A DNA stretch of 32,261 nt from an uncultured Burkholderiales bacterium (GTDB lineage: Bacteria; Pseudomonadota; Gammaproteobacteria; Burkholderiales; Thiobacillaceae): positions 1 to 32,261 of the forward strand of contig CALEDT010000062.1 of assembly GCA_937949525.1 (NCBI GenBank). The letters run 5' to 3'. A model generated the notes under the pieces. It saw only the letters and a program-made list of their open reading frames with translations, did not search any database and was not told the origin of the DNA. Numbering within the stretch: position 1 is the first letter of the stretch; every line of letters starts with the position of its first letter. Positions 9,516-19,742 of the stretch are shown here, piece after piece. The position numbers were made by a program, and so were the translations under genes.

Positions 9516-10841
9516 TTGGCCGCTGCGGGCAATCTGTTGCAAAACTCCGGCAAGCTGGGCGACCTCAAGCGGCGCCTATGGTTTCTGCTGGGCGCTCTGG
9601 TCGTGTTTCGCATCGGGTCGTTCATCCCGGTGCCGGGCATCGATCCGGTCGTGTTGGAACAGTTGTTCCGTTCCCAGCAGGGTGGCATCCTCGGCATGTT
9701 CAACATGTTCTCGGGCGGCGCGCTGTCGCGTTTCTCGGTGCTGGCGTTGGGCATCATGCCGTACATCTCGGCGTCCATCATCATGCAACTGCTGACGGTG
9801 GTGTCGCCGCAGCTTGAGGCGTTGAAGAAGGAAGGTGAGGCCGGACGGCGCAAGATCACTCAGTACACCCGCTATGGCACGGTATTGCTCGCCACCTTCC
9901 AGGCCATCGGCATCTCCATCGCGCTCGAGAGTCAGCCGGGATTGGTGCTCGACCCGGGCATGATGTTCCGCATCACCACCATCATTACCTTGGTGTCCGG
10001 CACCATGTTCCTGATGTGGCTGGGCGAGCAGATCACCGAGCGCGGTCTGGGCAACGGTATTTCCATCATCATCTTCGCCGGTATCGTTGCCGGCCTGCCG
10101 CAAGCCATCGGTGGCACGCTGGAACTGTCGCGTACCGGTGCGTTCTCGATTCCGCTGGTACTGATGCTGTTCGTCGGCGCGTTGCTGATCACTGCCTTCG
10201 TCGTGTTCGTCGAACGCGGTCAGCGCAAGATACTGGTCAACTACGCCAAACGCCAGGTCGGCAACAAAGTCTATGGCGGGCAAAGCTCCCACCTGCCCCT
10301 GAAGGTCAACATGGCTGGCGTGATCCCGCCGATCTTCGCCAGCTCCATCATTTTGTTCCCCGCAACCCTGGCCGGGATATTCGGCGGCGGGGAGTCGATG
10401 AACTGGCTGAAGGACATCGGTGCGGCGTTGTCTCCAGGACAGCCGATCTATGTGATGCTCTATGCCGCTGCCATCTTTTTCTTCTGTTTCTTCTATACGG
10501 CGCTGGTGTTCAACCCGCGTGAAACGGCGGACAACCTGAAAAAGAGCGGCGCGTTCATCCCCGGCTACCGTCCCGGCGAGCAGACCTCCCGTTTCATCGA
10601 CAAGGTCATGACCCGGTTGACGCTGGTGGGCGCAATCTACATCACCTTCGTGTGCCTGATCCCGGAATTCCTGATCGTCAAGTGGAACGTGCCGTTCTAT
10701 TTTGGTGGTACCTCCCTGTTGATCATCGTGGTGGTCAGCATGGACTTCATGGCTCAGGTCCAGGCCTACGTGATGACGCATCAGTACGAGGGGCTGCTGA
10801 AGAAGGCGAATTTCAAGGGTGGAAACTTCATCACCCGGTAG
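9516..10841 (+). CDS. secY: Preprotein translocase subunit SecY
   Basis: The product has 441 residues and about ten hydrophobic segments. It forms the protein-conducting channel of the inner membrane with SecE and SecG. The plug region [18 protein letters not shown], the [13 protein letters not shown] segment and the cytoplasmic loop [19 protein letters not shown] are textbook SecY. The start is TTG at 9516, with GGGAG at 9503-9507; no ATG lies nearby before the first membrane segment, so the rare start is well supported. Confidence 0.97.
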   Translation: MAAAGNLLQNSGKLGDLKRRLWFLLGALVVFRIGSFIPVPGIDPVVLEQLFRSQQGGILGMFNMFSGGALSRFSVLALGIMPYISASIIMQLLTVVSPQLEALKKEGEAGRRKITQYTRYGTVLLATFQAIGISIALESQPGLVLDPGMMFRITTIITLVSGTMFLMWLGEQITERGLGNGISIIIFAGIVAGLPQAIGGTLELSRTGAFSIPLVLMLFVGALLITAFVVFVERGQRKILVNYAKRQVGNKVYGGQSSHLPLKVNMAGVIPPIFASSIILFPATLAGIFGGGESMNWLKDIGAALSPGQPIYVMLYAAAIFFFCFFYTALVFNPRETADNLKKSGAFIPGYRPGEQTSRFIDKVMTRLTLVGAIYITFVCLIPEFLIVKWNVPFYFGGTSLLIIVVVSMDFMAQVQAYVMTHQYEGLLKKANFKGGNFITR

Positions 10842-10850
10842 CGCGCGGCG

Positions 10851-11069
10851 ATGGCGAAGGACGACGTCATTCAGATGCTGGGCGAGGTGGTGGAGAACCT
10901 GCCGAACGCCACGTTCAGAGTGAAGTTGGAGAACGGTCACGTCGTGCTGTGCCACATCTCCGGCAAGATGCGCATGCATTACATCCGCATCCTGCCGGGC
11001 GACAAGGTCACGGTCGAACTCACGCCCTACGACCTGTCGCGGGCGCGCATCGTTTACCGCGCCAAGTGA
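10851..11069 (+). CDS. infA: Translation initiation factor IF-1
   Basis: The 72-residue product starts [20 protein letters not shown] and ends [13 protein letters not shown], a complete OB-fold IF-1. It binds the ribosomal A site during initiation. In E. coli infA lies elsewhere, but in several betaproteobacteria it sits, as here, between secY and rpmJ, so this placement is a lineage hint. No strong Shine-Dalgarno is seen in the nine-base gap after secY. Confidence 0.97.
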   Translation: MAKDDVIQMLGEVVENLPNATFRVKLENGHVVLCHISGKMRMHYIRILPGDKVTVELTPYDLSRARIVYRAK

Positions 11070-11090
11070 TTTTGTTTAAAGGAGTTGGAC

Positions 11091-11204
11091 ATGCGAGTGC
11101 AGGCATCGGTAAAAAAGATTTGTCGCAAGTGCAAGATCGTTCGGCGCCACGGCGTGGTCCGTGTCATTTGCAGCGAGGCGCGGCACAAGCAACGCCAGGG
11201 TTGA
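11091..11204 (+). CDS. rpmJ: 50S ribosomal protein L36, zinc-binding form
   Basis: The 37-residue product starts [20 protein letters not shown]. Cys11, Cys14, Cys27 and His32 form the complete zinc site of the C-plus L36 form. AAAGGAG at 11078-11084 gives a strong ribosome site. L36 is a late, small protein of the large subunit near L6 and L16. Its stop codon lies in the loop of a perfect 8-bp hairpin. Confidence 0.95.
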   Translation: MRVQASVKKICRKCKIVRRHGVVRVICSEARHKQRQG

Positions 11205-11214
11205 CACCCTGGCG
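11193..11214 (+). other. Perfect hairpin spanning the rpmJ stop codon
   Basis: CGCCAGGG (11193-11200) and CCCTGGCG (11207-11214) pair exactly around a 6-nt loop TTGACA that holds the TGA stop. No T tract follows, so it is not a typical intrinsic terminator. It marks the boundary of the spc and alpha blocks and could stabilise the upstream mRNA end or act with the following promoter. Confidence 0.6.
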
Positions 11215-11216
11215 GC

Positions 11217-11246
11217 TTGCATGGTCGTTGTAAGTTCGAATATAAT
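11217..11246 (+). promoter_or_regulatory. Putative sigma70 promoter of the alpha block
   Basis: TTGCAT (11217-11222) and a perfect TATAAT (11241-11246) are separated by 18 bases, immediately before rpsM. The predicted transcription start near 11253 leaves only about 24 nt of leader. That is too short for the long pseudoknot leader through which S4 represses the alpha operon in E. coli, unless read-through mRNA is used. Confidence 0.7.
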
Positions 11247-11276
11247 TCAACGTTTTTGATTGCTGGGGGTTAGTTC

Positions 11277-11639
11277 ATGGCCCGGATCGCTGGGGTAAAC
11301 ATCCCGAACCACAAGCATGCGGAAATCGCGCTGACGGCCATCTATGGCATCGGGCGCAGCCGCGCGCGCATCATTTGCATGGAGGCGGGTGTCAATCCCT
11401 CGTCCAAGATGAAGGATCTGACCGACGCCGAAGTCGACAAGTTGCGCGACGGTGTGGGCAAGTACGTCGTCGAAGGCGACCTGCGCCGGGAAGTCACCAT
11501 GAACATCAAGCGTCTGATGGACCTTGGATGCTACCGTGGCGTGCGTCACCGCCGCGGTCTGCCGCTGCGTGGCCAACGCACGCGTACCAATGCGCGCACG
11601 CGTAAGGGGCCGCGTCGCCAGATGCAGGTCAAGAAGTGA
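11277..11639 (+). CDS. rpsM: 30S ribosomal protein S13
   Basis: The 120-residue product starts [20 protein letters not shown]. The helix-turn-helix-like middle and the basic tail [20 protein letters not shown], which contacts P-site tRNA, are normal. S13 bridges the head to the 50S subunit. It is the first gene of the alpha block and follows a near-consensus promoter. The Shine-Dalgarno is weak (GGGGGTTAG), so translation may be limited or controlled. Confidence 0.97.
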   Translation: MARIAGVNIPNHKHAEIALTAIYGIGRSRARIICMEAGVNPSSKMKDLTDAEVDKLRDGVGKYVVEGDLRREVTMNIKRLMDLGCYRGVRHRRGLPLRGQRTRTNARTRKGPRRQMQVKK

Positions 11640-11669
11640 AGCAAACACCGCAAGTGACAGGACAACGCA

Positions 11670-12062
11670 ATGGCTAAGGCAACTGCCGCGCGCGCGCGGA
11701 AGAAGGTCAAGAAAAGCGTGGCTGACGGGGTCGCCCACATCCACGCTTCGTTCAACAACACCATCGTCACCATCACCGATCGGCAGGGCAACGCGCTGGC
11801 GTGGGCCACCGCAGGTGGCGCCGGTTTCAAGGGTTCGCGCAAGAGCACGCCGTTCGCCGCGCAGGTTGCGGCCGAGAATGCCGGCAAGATGGCCTTGGAG
11901 TACGGTCTGAAGAATCTCGAAGTGCGCATCAAGGGACCCGGGCCGGGACGCGATTCCACGGTGCGCGCGCTGAATGCGCTCGGCTACAAGATCACCAGCA
12001 TCGCCGATGTGACGCCGATTCCGCACAACGGCTGTCGTCCGCCCAAGAAGCGTCGCATCTAA
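11670..12062 (+). CDS. rpsK: 30S ribosomal protein S11
   Basis: The 130-residue product has a basic start ([15 protein letters not shown]) and the core [20 protein letters not shown]. The C-terminal [20 protein letters not shown] is the family signature. S11 lines the E site and mRNA exit on the platform. AGGACA upstream is a moderate ribosome site. The 30-nt gap from rpsM shows nothing else. Confidence 0.97.
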   Translation: MAKATAARARKKVKKSVADGVAHIHASFNNTIVTITDRQGNALAWATAGGAGFKGSRKSTPFAAQVAAENAGKMALEYGLKNLEVRIKGPGPGRDSTVRALNALGYKITSIADVTPIPHNGCRPPKKRRI

Positions 12063-12081
12063 AGTTACAGGAGAGCACAAC

Positions 12082-12708
12082 GTGGCCCGAAATCTCGATC
12101 CCAAGTGCCGTCAGTGCCGCCGCGAAGGGGAAAAACTGTTCCTCAAGGGCGAGAAGTGCATGACCGACAAATGCGCCATCGAACGCCGCAATCAGCCTCC
12201 GGGGCAGCATGGAGCGCGGCAGACCCGGCTGTCCGATTACGGTGTACACCTGCGGGAAAAGCAGAAGGTGCGGCGTATCTATGGCGTGCTTGAAGGCCAG
12301 TTCCGGCTGACCTACAAGGAAGCGGAACGTCGGCGCGGTGTCACCGGCGAAAACCTGCTGCAGTTGCTCGAGTCCCGCCTCGATAGCGTGGCTTACCGTA
12401 TGGGCTTCGGCGCGTCCCGCAACGAAGCCCGTCAGGTGGTTCGTCACAATGCCATTCTGGTCAATGGCCGCCGGGTCAACATTCCGTCGTACCAGGTGCG
12501 TCCGGGCGACGTGGTGGAGGTGCGCGACGCGGCCAAGTCGCACCTGCGCATCAAGGCGGCGGTAGAGGCCGCTCAGGGCCGGGGTTTTCCGGAATGGGTG
12601 GAAGTCGATGCCAAGGCGATGAAGGGGACCTTCAAGGCCCTGCCGCAACGCGCCGAGCTGCCCGGCACCATCAACGAAGCGTTGGTGGTGGAACTCTACT
12701 CGAAGTAA
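12082..12708 (+). CDS. rpsD: 30S ribosomal protein S4, four-cysteine form
   Basis: The 208-residue product begins at a GTG (12082) preceded by AGGAGA (12069-12074). The N-terminus [20 protein letters not shown] has Cys9, Cys12, Cys26 and Cys31 in a C-x2-C-x13-C-x4-C zinc-finger pattern that E. coli S4 lacks. A complete S4 RNA-binding domain follows (about residues 98-160). S4 initiates small-subunit assembly and can repress the alpha operon in E. coli. Confidence 0.97.
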   Translation: MARNLDPKCRQCRREGEKLFLKGEKCMTDKCAIERRNQPPGQHGARQTRLSDYGVHLREKQKVRRIYGVLEGQFRLTYKEAERRRGVTGENLLQLLESRLDSVAYRMGFGASRNEARQVVRHNAILVNGRRVNIPSYQVRPGDVVEVRDAAKSHLRIKAAVEAAQGRGFPEWVEVDAKAMKGTFKALPQRAELPGTINEALVVELYSK

Positions 12709-12764
12709 CCAACTGCGCGCGTGTCGGCGGCGTCGACGCCCGCGTCCCGTGAAGGAACTCCACT

Positions 12765-13760
12765 ATGTCGAACACAGGCGATCTGCTGAAGCCCCGTATC
12801 GTCGAGGTCAACAGCATATCCCCTCGTCAGGCCCGTATCACGCTGGAGCCTTTCGAACGTGGTTATGGCCATACCTTGGGCAATGCGTTGCGGCGCATCC
12901 TGCTTTCCTCGATGCGTGGCTATGCGCCGACCGAGGTGCGCATTGCCGGTGTGGTGCATGAATATTCCGTGCTGGACGGTGTCCAGGAAGATGTCGTCGA
13001 CATACTGCTGAATCTGAAGGGCTTGGCGGTCAAGCTGAACAGCCGCGACGAAGCCCTGCTGACCATCCGCAAGAGCGGTGAGGGCCCGGTGACCGCGGCC
13101 GACATCGAGGCGGGTCATGATGTGGAGATCCTCAACGGTGAGCATGTCATCGCCCATCTCACCAAGGGCGGCAAGCTGGAGATGGAGATCAAAGTCGAAG
13201 CCGGGCGGGGCTACGTTCCCGCGAGCCTGCGTATCAAGGACGAGGAATCGCGTCCGGTGGGGGTGATCCTGGTGGACGCGCTGTTCAGCCCGGTCAGCAG
13301 GGTCAGCTTCAGTGTGGAGAGCGCACGCGTGGAGCAGCGCACCGATCTGGACAAGCTGATTCTGGAGATCGAGACCAACGGCGTCATCGAACCGACCGAA
13401 GCGGTGCGCAATGCGGCCAGCGTGCTGATCGAGCAGTTGGCGTCATTTGCCAATCTGCAGGGCGTCGCCCCGACGGAGGGCGCGTTCAGTGTCATGAAGC
13501 CGTCTTCGCCACAGGTCGACCCGATCCTGTTGCGCCCGGTCGATGAGCTGGAGCTGACTGTCCGCTCCGCCAACTGTCTGAAAGCCGAGAACATCTATTA
13601 CATCGGTGATCTGATTCAACGCACCGAAACGGAACTGCTCAAGACGCCGAATCTCGGCCGCAAGTCCCTGAACGAAATCAAGGATGTGCTCGCCGCGCGC
13701 GGCCTCACCCTGGGCATGAAACTGGAAAACTGGCCACCGGCGGGTCTGGAAAAGCCCTGA
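12765..13760 (+). CDS. rpoA: RNA polymerase alpha subunit
   Basis: The 331-residue product has the N-terminal dimerisation domain ([18 protein letters not shown], about residues 30-48) that nucleates the core enzyme. A flexible linker and C-terminal helix-hairpin-helix domain follow (about 250-315). Arg267 in [17 protein letters not shown] corresponds to E. coli Arg265, which contacts UP elements and activators. GAAGGAA precedes the ATG. The 56-nt gap from rpsD contains a 12-bp palindrome at 12729-12740 but no clear promoter. Confidence 0.98.
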   Translation: MSNTGDLLKPRIVEVNSISPRQARITLEPFERGYGHTLGNALRRILLSSMRGYAPTEVRIAGVVHEYSVLDGVQEDVVDILLNLKGLAVKLNSRDEALLTIRKSGEGPVTAADIEAGHDVEILNGEHVIAHLTKGGKLEMEIKVEAGRGYVPASLRIKDEESRPVGVILVDALFSPVSRVSFSVESARVEQRTDLDKLILEIETNGVIEPTEAVRNAASVLIEQLASFANLQGVAPTEGAFSVMKPSSPQVDPILLRPVDELELTVRSANCLKAENIYYIGDLIQRTETELLKTPNLGRKSLNEIKDVLAARGLTLGMKLENWPPAGLEKP

Positions 13761-13776
13761 ACATAAGGTAAACATC

Positions 13777-14172
13777 ATGCGCCACCGTCTCTCCCACCGT
13801 AAACTGAACCGCACCAGCAGCCACCGTCAGGCGCTGTTGCGCAATTTGTCGATTGCCTTGCTCAAACACGAGGCGATCCGCACCACGCTGCCGAAAGCGA
13901 AGGAATTGCGCAAAGTGGTCGAACCACTGATCACGCTGGGCAAGACACCGACCGTCGCCAACCGCCGGCTGGCATTCGATCGTCTGCGCGACCGCGACAT
14001 GGTCGGCAAACTGTTTGACGATCTCGGCCCGCGTTTCCAACAACGCCCCGGTGGCTATGTGCGCATCCTGAAGTTTGGCTTCCGTCCGGGCGACAATGCG
14101 CCGATGGCCTATGTCGAACTGGTGGACCGCGCGCCGCAGGCCGCTGCGCCCGAAGGGGACAGTGAAGCCTGA
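13777..14172 (+). CDS. rplQ: 50S ribosomal protein L17
   Basis: The 131-residue product starts [20 protein letters not shown], the typical basic L17 N-terminus. It contains [20 protein letters not shown] and ends in a short alanine/proline tail. L17 lies near the tunnel exit. AAGGTAA precedes the start. It is the last gene of the ribosomal cluster and is followed by a strong terminator. Confidence 0.97.
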   Translation: MRHRLSHRKLNRTSSHRQALLRNLSIALLKHEAIRTTLPKAKELRKVVEPLITLGKTPTVANRRLAFDRLRDRDMVGKLFDDLGPRFQQRPGGYVRILKFGFRPGDNAPMAYVELVDRAPQAAAPEGDSEA

Positions 14173-14190
14173 GCCTTCGGCTCGTACCCC

Positions 14191-14216
14191 GCCGGCCTTT
14201 TGGCCGGCTTTTTTGT
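14191..14216 (+). terminator. Intrinsic terminator after rplQ
   Basis: GCCGGCC (14191-14197), a TTTT loop and GGCCGGC (14202-14208) form a 7-bp GC stem followed directly by six T residues. This is a classic Rho-independent terminator and closes the ribosomal transcription block. A smaller GAGCC/GGCTC hairpin at 14171-14183 overlaps the rplQ stop. Confidence 0.9.
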
Positions 14217-14313
14217 TGATGGTGTCCGGCGGCAACGATCCCGCGGGGGGTGCGGGCACAGGCGCGTGCGTTCCGCACTAAACTCGGCTTTGTCGTCAGC
14301 CTTGCACAGCGCC

Positions 14314-14739
14314 ATGACCCGTATCGATTTCTACGTCAACGTACCCGCGCTGCCGGAGACCGCGCGCGTGCTTGCCGGCAAGGCGTTTCGGGCCGGCCAG
14401 CACGCCTTGGTCTACACTGCGGATCGCCGCCTCGCCCAACAGCTCGATCAGTGGTTCTGGACGGCGCAGCAACTGGAATTCCTGCCGCACGTTCGTTGCG
14501 GACATCCGTTGGCGCGGCAGACGCCGGTGTTGATCGGTGATGATCCGGAGGATCTGGCCAGCGCGGACGTGCTGATCAATGTCAACGCGGAAACACCGGG
14601 TTTCTTCAGCCGCTTCGAGCGCGTGCTCGAGCTCGTCGGCAGCGGTGAGGATGACCTTGCACGCGGGCGGGCCCGCTATCGGCACTACCGGGAGCGGGGC
14701 TACGCGCTGCAGATCCACGATCGCGGGGGCAGGAAATGA
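14314..14739 (+). CDS. holC: DNA polymerase III chi subunit
   Basis: The 141-residue product starts MTRIDFYVNVPALPETARVL, close to the E. coli chi length of 147. It has the family pattern of a hydrophobic N-terminal strand, the region YTADRRLAQQLDQWFWT and VLINVNAETPGFFSRFERVLE. Chi pairs with psi in the clamp-loader complex and binds SSB. Position shortly before valS matches other proteobacteria. The ATG at 14314 has no strong Shine-Dalgarno. The frame stays open upstream, but there is no homology there. Confidence 0.9.
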   Translation: MTRIDFYVNVPALPETARVLAGKAFRAGQHALVYTADRRLAQQLDQWFWTAQQLEFLPHVRCGHPLARQTPVLIGDDPEDLASADVLINVNAETPGFFSRFERVLELVGSGEDDLARGRARYRHYRERGYALQIHDRGGRK

Positions 14740-15140
14740 GCCATCCATCCGCTGATCTGGTGGCCAAGATGGAAGCGCTGTTGCGCAAGCACCCGCCCGA
14801 CGCGCTGATCGACCGGGGGCTGGACGACGATGATTTCCCGCTGCTGGAAGACGTCGTGGCGGCGCACGACGAACAGCATGGCGCGCCCGGAGGCGTAGAG
14901 CGCCGCCAGGCGGATCGGCGGCAGGCGGATCGGCGCACACAGCAGCGCCGGCTGGGTGAGCGCCGTCAGGTCGATGCGCGCCTGGCGGAACCGTCCATGA
15001 CCGCGCCGCCGGATCTGGAACGGTTGTTCGAAGCGCTGGAGCGTCGCCTGGCGGACCTGTTCATCCGGCAACAACTGCGCACCGAGGACGCCGTGCGCAA
15101 GATCGTCCGTGAGGAACTGGCGCGCGCCGCGGATTCTTGA
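14736..15140 (+). CDS. Small charged protein of unknown function between holC and valS
   Basis: The 134-residue product starts [20 protein letters not shown] at an ATG that overlaps the holC stop (ATGA), so translation is probably coupled. An acidic helical first part (to about 50) is followed by an arginine/glutamine-rich segment (about 55-80) with two QADRR units encoded by a 15-bp tandem repeat. A C-terminal helical part with many Arg/Glu pairs (about 90-130) may form a coiled coil. There is no signal peptide or membrane segment. I do not recognise the family. Confidence 0.75.
   Translation: MSHPSADLVAKMEALLRKHPPDALIDRGLDDDDFPLLEDVVAAHDEQHGAPGGVERRQADRRQADRRTQQRRLGERRQVDARLAEPSMTAPPDLERLFEALERRLADLFIRQQLRTEDAVRKIVREELARAADS
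14907..14936 (+). repeat. Two-copy 15-bp tandem repeat inside the holC-valS small gene
   Basis: The unit starting CAGGCGGATCGG at 14907 is repeated at 14922 with 14 of 15 bases identical. It is in frame and encodes QADRR twice. Slippage here would change the protein length by five residues without shifting frame. Confidence 0.85.
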
Positions 15141-15212
15141 CGGCATCGGCCACGTCAAACGCCGACCCGATCGCCATGCGCCAGTTCCGGCCGGTGTACG
15201 ACGCGGGCATCC

Positions 15213-15218
15213 TATAAT
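15213..15218 (+). promoter_or_regulatory. Possible -10 element upstream of valS
   Basis: A perfect TATAAT lies 55 bases before the valS start, in the 133-nt gap. No good -35 hexamer is found at 16-18 bases upstream (the sequence there is GC-rich), so the promoter would be weak or activator-dependent. The rest of the gap has a GC palindrome near 15245-15259 and two GAATTCAT copies but no other clear element. Confidence 0.4.
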
Positions 15219-15273
15219 CGCGAATTCATTCCAACGCAGCGAAAGCGCGCGGCGCGCGCAAGAATTCATCATC

Positions 15274-18006
<2,733 letters not shown>

Positions 18007-18018
18007 GGCGGGGCGGGG

Positions 18019-19317
18019 ATGCAGAGCGACGCGCCGGCGAGCGTACTCGCCGAATTGAACGATTGGTACGCCGCGCTGAACGAGCCGGCGCACTGGTATC
18101 AACTGGCCGTTCTGGTCGTGGCGCTGGCGGGTGCCTGGTACGCGCATCGCCGGCTGGATGCGCGCCTCGGCGGCAGCGCCGATCAGGCGGAGCCGGCCGG
18201 TTTGCGCCGTTTCACGTTGCGTTCCGTGCAACGCGTGTTGTTGCCCCTGTCGATGCTGTTCGCGGTGCTGATCGGCCGCGCCATTCTCGATGCGCTGCAC
18301 GTCAACACGGCGGTGCTCGGCCTCGCGGTGCCGCTACTGATGTCGCTGGCGGCGATCCGCTTGGTGATCTATGCGTTGCGCAAGGGCTTCACCATGACGC
18401 CGGCCTTGAAGGCCTGGGAAAACGTGGTCAGCACCTCGATCTGGGCGGTACTGGCGCTGCATCTGCTGGGCTGGCTGCCGGAGGTCACGGTGGCGCTCGA
18501 CGGTCTGGCCTTCAACCTGGGCACTGCGCGCATTTCCCTGCTGGCGGTGCTCAAACTGATCCTCGCCGTCGCGTCGTTGATGACCCTGGCATTCTGGCTG
18601 GCCAACGTCATCGACCGGCACATGAAGACTTCGGCGCACATCAACCCGGCCATGCAGGTCGCGCTCGCCAAGTTCAGCCGTTTCTTCCTGGTCACGCTGG
18701 CGGTGTTGTTGTCGCTCAACGCCGTCGGCATCGACCTCACCGCCTTGGCGGTGTTCGGTGGCGCCCTGGGGGTGGGCCTGGGGCTCGGCCTGCAGCGCAT
18801 CGCCAGCAATTTCATCAGCGGTTTCATCCTGGTGCTGGACCGGTCCATCAAGCCGGGCGATGTCATCACCATCGGCCAGAGTTTCGGCTGGGTGCAGGAG
18901 TTGCGCGCGCGTTATGTCGTCGTGCGCAACCGCGATGGCGTGGAGACGCTGATCCCCAACGAGAATCTGATCACCTCGGAAGTCATCAACTGGAGTTACA
19001 CCGACCCCAACGTGCGCCTGCGCATTCCGGTGCAAATCAGCTACGACGACGATCCGGAACAGGCCATGGCGCTGATGCTGGAGGCGGCCAAGGCCAGCCC
19101 GCGCGTGCTGGCCGATCCGGCCCCGGTCGTCCGGCTGATGGAGTTCGGCGACAACGGCATCCTGCTGGAGCTGCGGGTGTGGATCGACGACCCGGAGGAA
19201 GGCGTCGGCAACGTGCGTTCGACCATCAATCTGGCGGTCTGGCGTGCGTTCAAGCAGGCCGGCATCACCATCCCCTACCCGCAGCGCGACATCCACATCA
19301 AGCCGGCGGGTGTTTGA
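18019..19317 (+). CDS. MscS-family mechanosensitive channel
   Basis: The 432-residue inner-membrane protein has about five predicted membrane segments (about 27-42, 75-90, 95-115, 130-150, 170-195), then a pore segment. The pore helix is glycine/alanine-rich (247-258, GGALGVGLGLGL) and is followed by QRIASNFISGFILVLDRS and KPGD, the MscS beta-domain signature. Such channels release solutes on hypo-osmotic shock. It lies 12 bases after valS behind a G-rich stretch. Its last 20 bases overlap the minus-strand chelatase gene. The exact subfamily is not assigned. Confidence 0.92.
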   Translation: MQSDAPASVLAELNDWYAALNEPAHWYQLAVLVVALAGAWYAHRRLDARLGGSADQAEPAGLRRFTLRSVQRVLLPLSMLFAVLIGRAILDALHVNTAVLGLAVPLLMSLAAIRLVIYALRKGFTMTPALKAWENVVSTSIWAVLALHLLGWLPEVTVALDGLAFNLGTARISLLAVLKLILAVASLMTLAFWLANVIDRHMKTSAHINPAMQVALAKFSRFFLVTLAVLLSLNAVGIDLTALAVFGGALGVGLGLGLQRIASNFISGFILVLDRSIKPGDVITIGQSFGWVQELRARYVVVRNRDGVETLIPNENLITSEVINWSYTDPNVRLRIPVQISYDDDPEQAMALMLEAAKASPRVLADPAPVVRLMEFGDNGILLELRVWIDDPEEGVGNVRSTINLAVWRAFKQAGITIPYPQRDIHIKPAGV

Positions 19318-19738
19318 TCGGCGCCGCGCCGGCCCGGCCGATCGCGCATGTTGTGAGCGCGTGTTCGGCTCCAGCCTCCATCGCCACATCGAGAATCGCG
19401 CGGGGCAATGCGGCCGACGCCCCGAGGTGCGCGGTCAGGCGCAGGTGGATGTGCGGATGGCGGTCGGCGAAGCGGGCAAGCTCGGCCGGGATGTCGTCGG
19501 CGACGTGGGTGCCCGCGGCGAGAAAGTAGGGCAGGACGACGATTTCCGTGGCGCCCGCCATGGCGCAGCGGCGCAGTCCCGCGGCGATGTCGGGCTCGGC
19601 CAGTTCCAGAAACGCGACTTCCACGTGATCGATGCCGGGGCTGCGCAGGCCGGCGACCAGCCCGCCCAGTCGCCGCACTTCGTCGTTGGAGGTCTGGCGG
19701 CGGCTGCCGTGGGCGATGATGAGCAGATGGCGTTGCAT
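19298..19738 (-). CDS. Short CbiX/SirB-type sirohydrochlorin chelatase
   Basis: The 146-residue product starts MQRHLLIIAHGSRRQTSNDE. His10 in AHGSR and His78 in AAGTHVADDIP match the two metal-binding histidines of the small, homodimeric CbiX-S/SirB chelatases. These insert cobalt (B12 route) or iron (siroheme route) into sirohydrochlorin; the metal cannot be told from sequence. It starts four bases after the upstream cfa stop, so it is the last gene of the seven-gene operon. Its end overlaps the convergent channel gene. Confidence 0.82.
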   Translation of the reverse strand: MQRHLLIIAHGSRRQTSNDEVRRLGGLVAGLRSPGIDHVEVAFLELAEPDIAAGLRRCAMAGATEIVVLPYFLAAGTHVADDIPAELARFADRHPHIHLRLTAHLGASAALPRAILDVAMEAGAEHALTTCAIGRAGAAPIKHPPA

Positions 19739-19742
19739 GGTC

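Noticed and set aside
9576-10979. Long open frame (467 codons) antisense to secY and infA
   Set aside because: It is a by-product of GC-rich codon use opposite a certain gene; its translation is rich in His, Asp and Gln with no domain.
11201-11206. Perfect TTGACA as a -35 element
   Set aside because: No -10 hexamer lies 16-18 bases downstream; the bases are the loop of a hairpin and the rpmJ stop. TTGCAT at 11217 fits the TATAAT better.
15222-15270. Two GAATTCAT copies about 40 bases apart before valS as a regulatory repeat
   Set aside because: The 8-bp repeat is short and could be chance; no symmetry with the promoter is seen.
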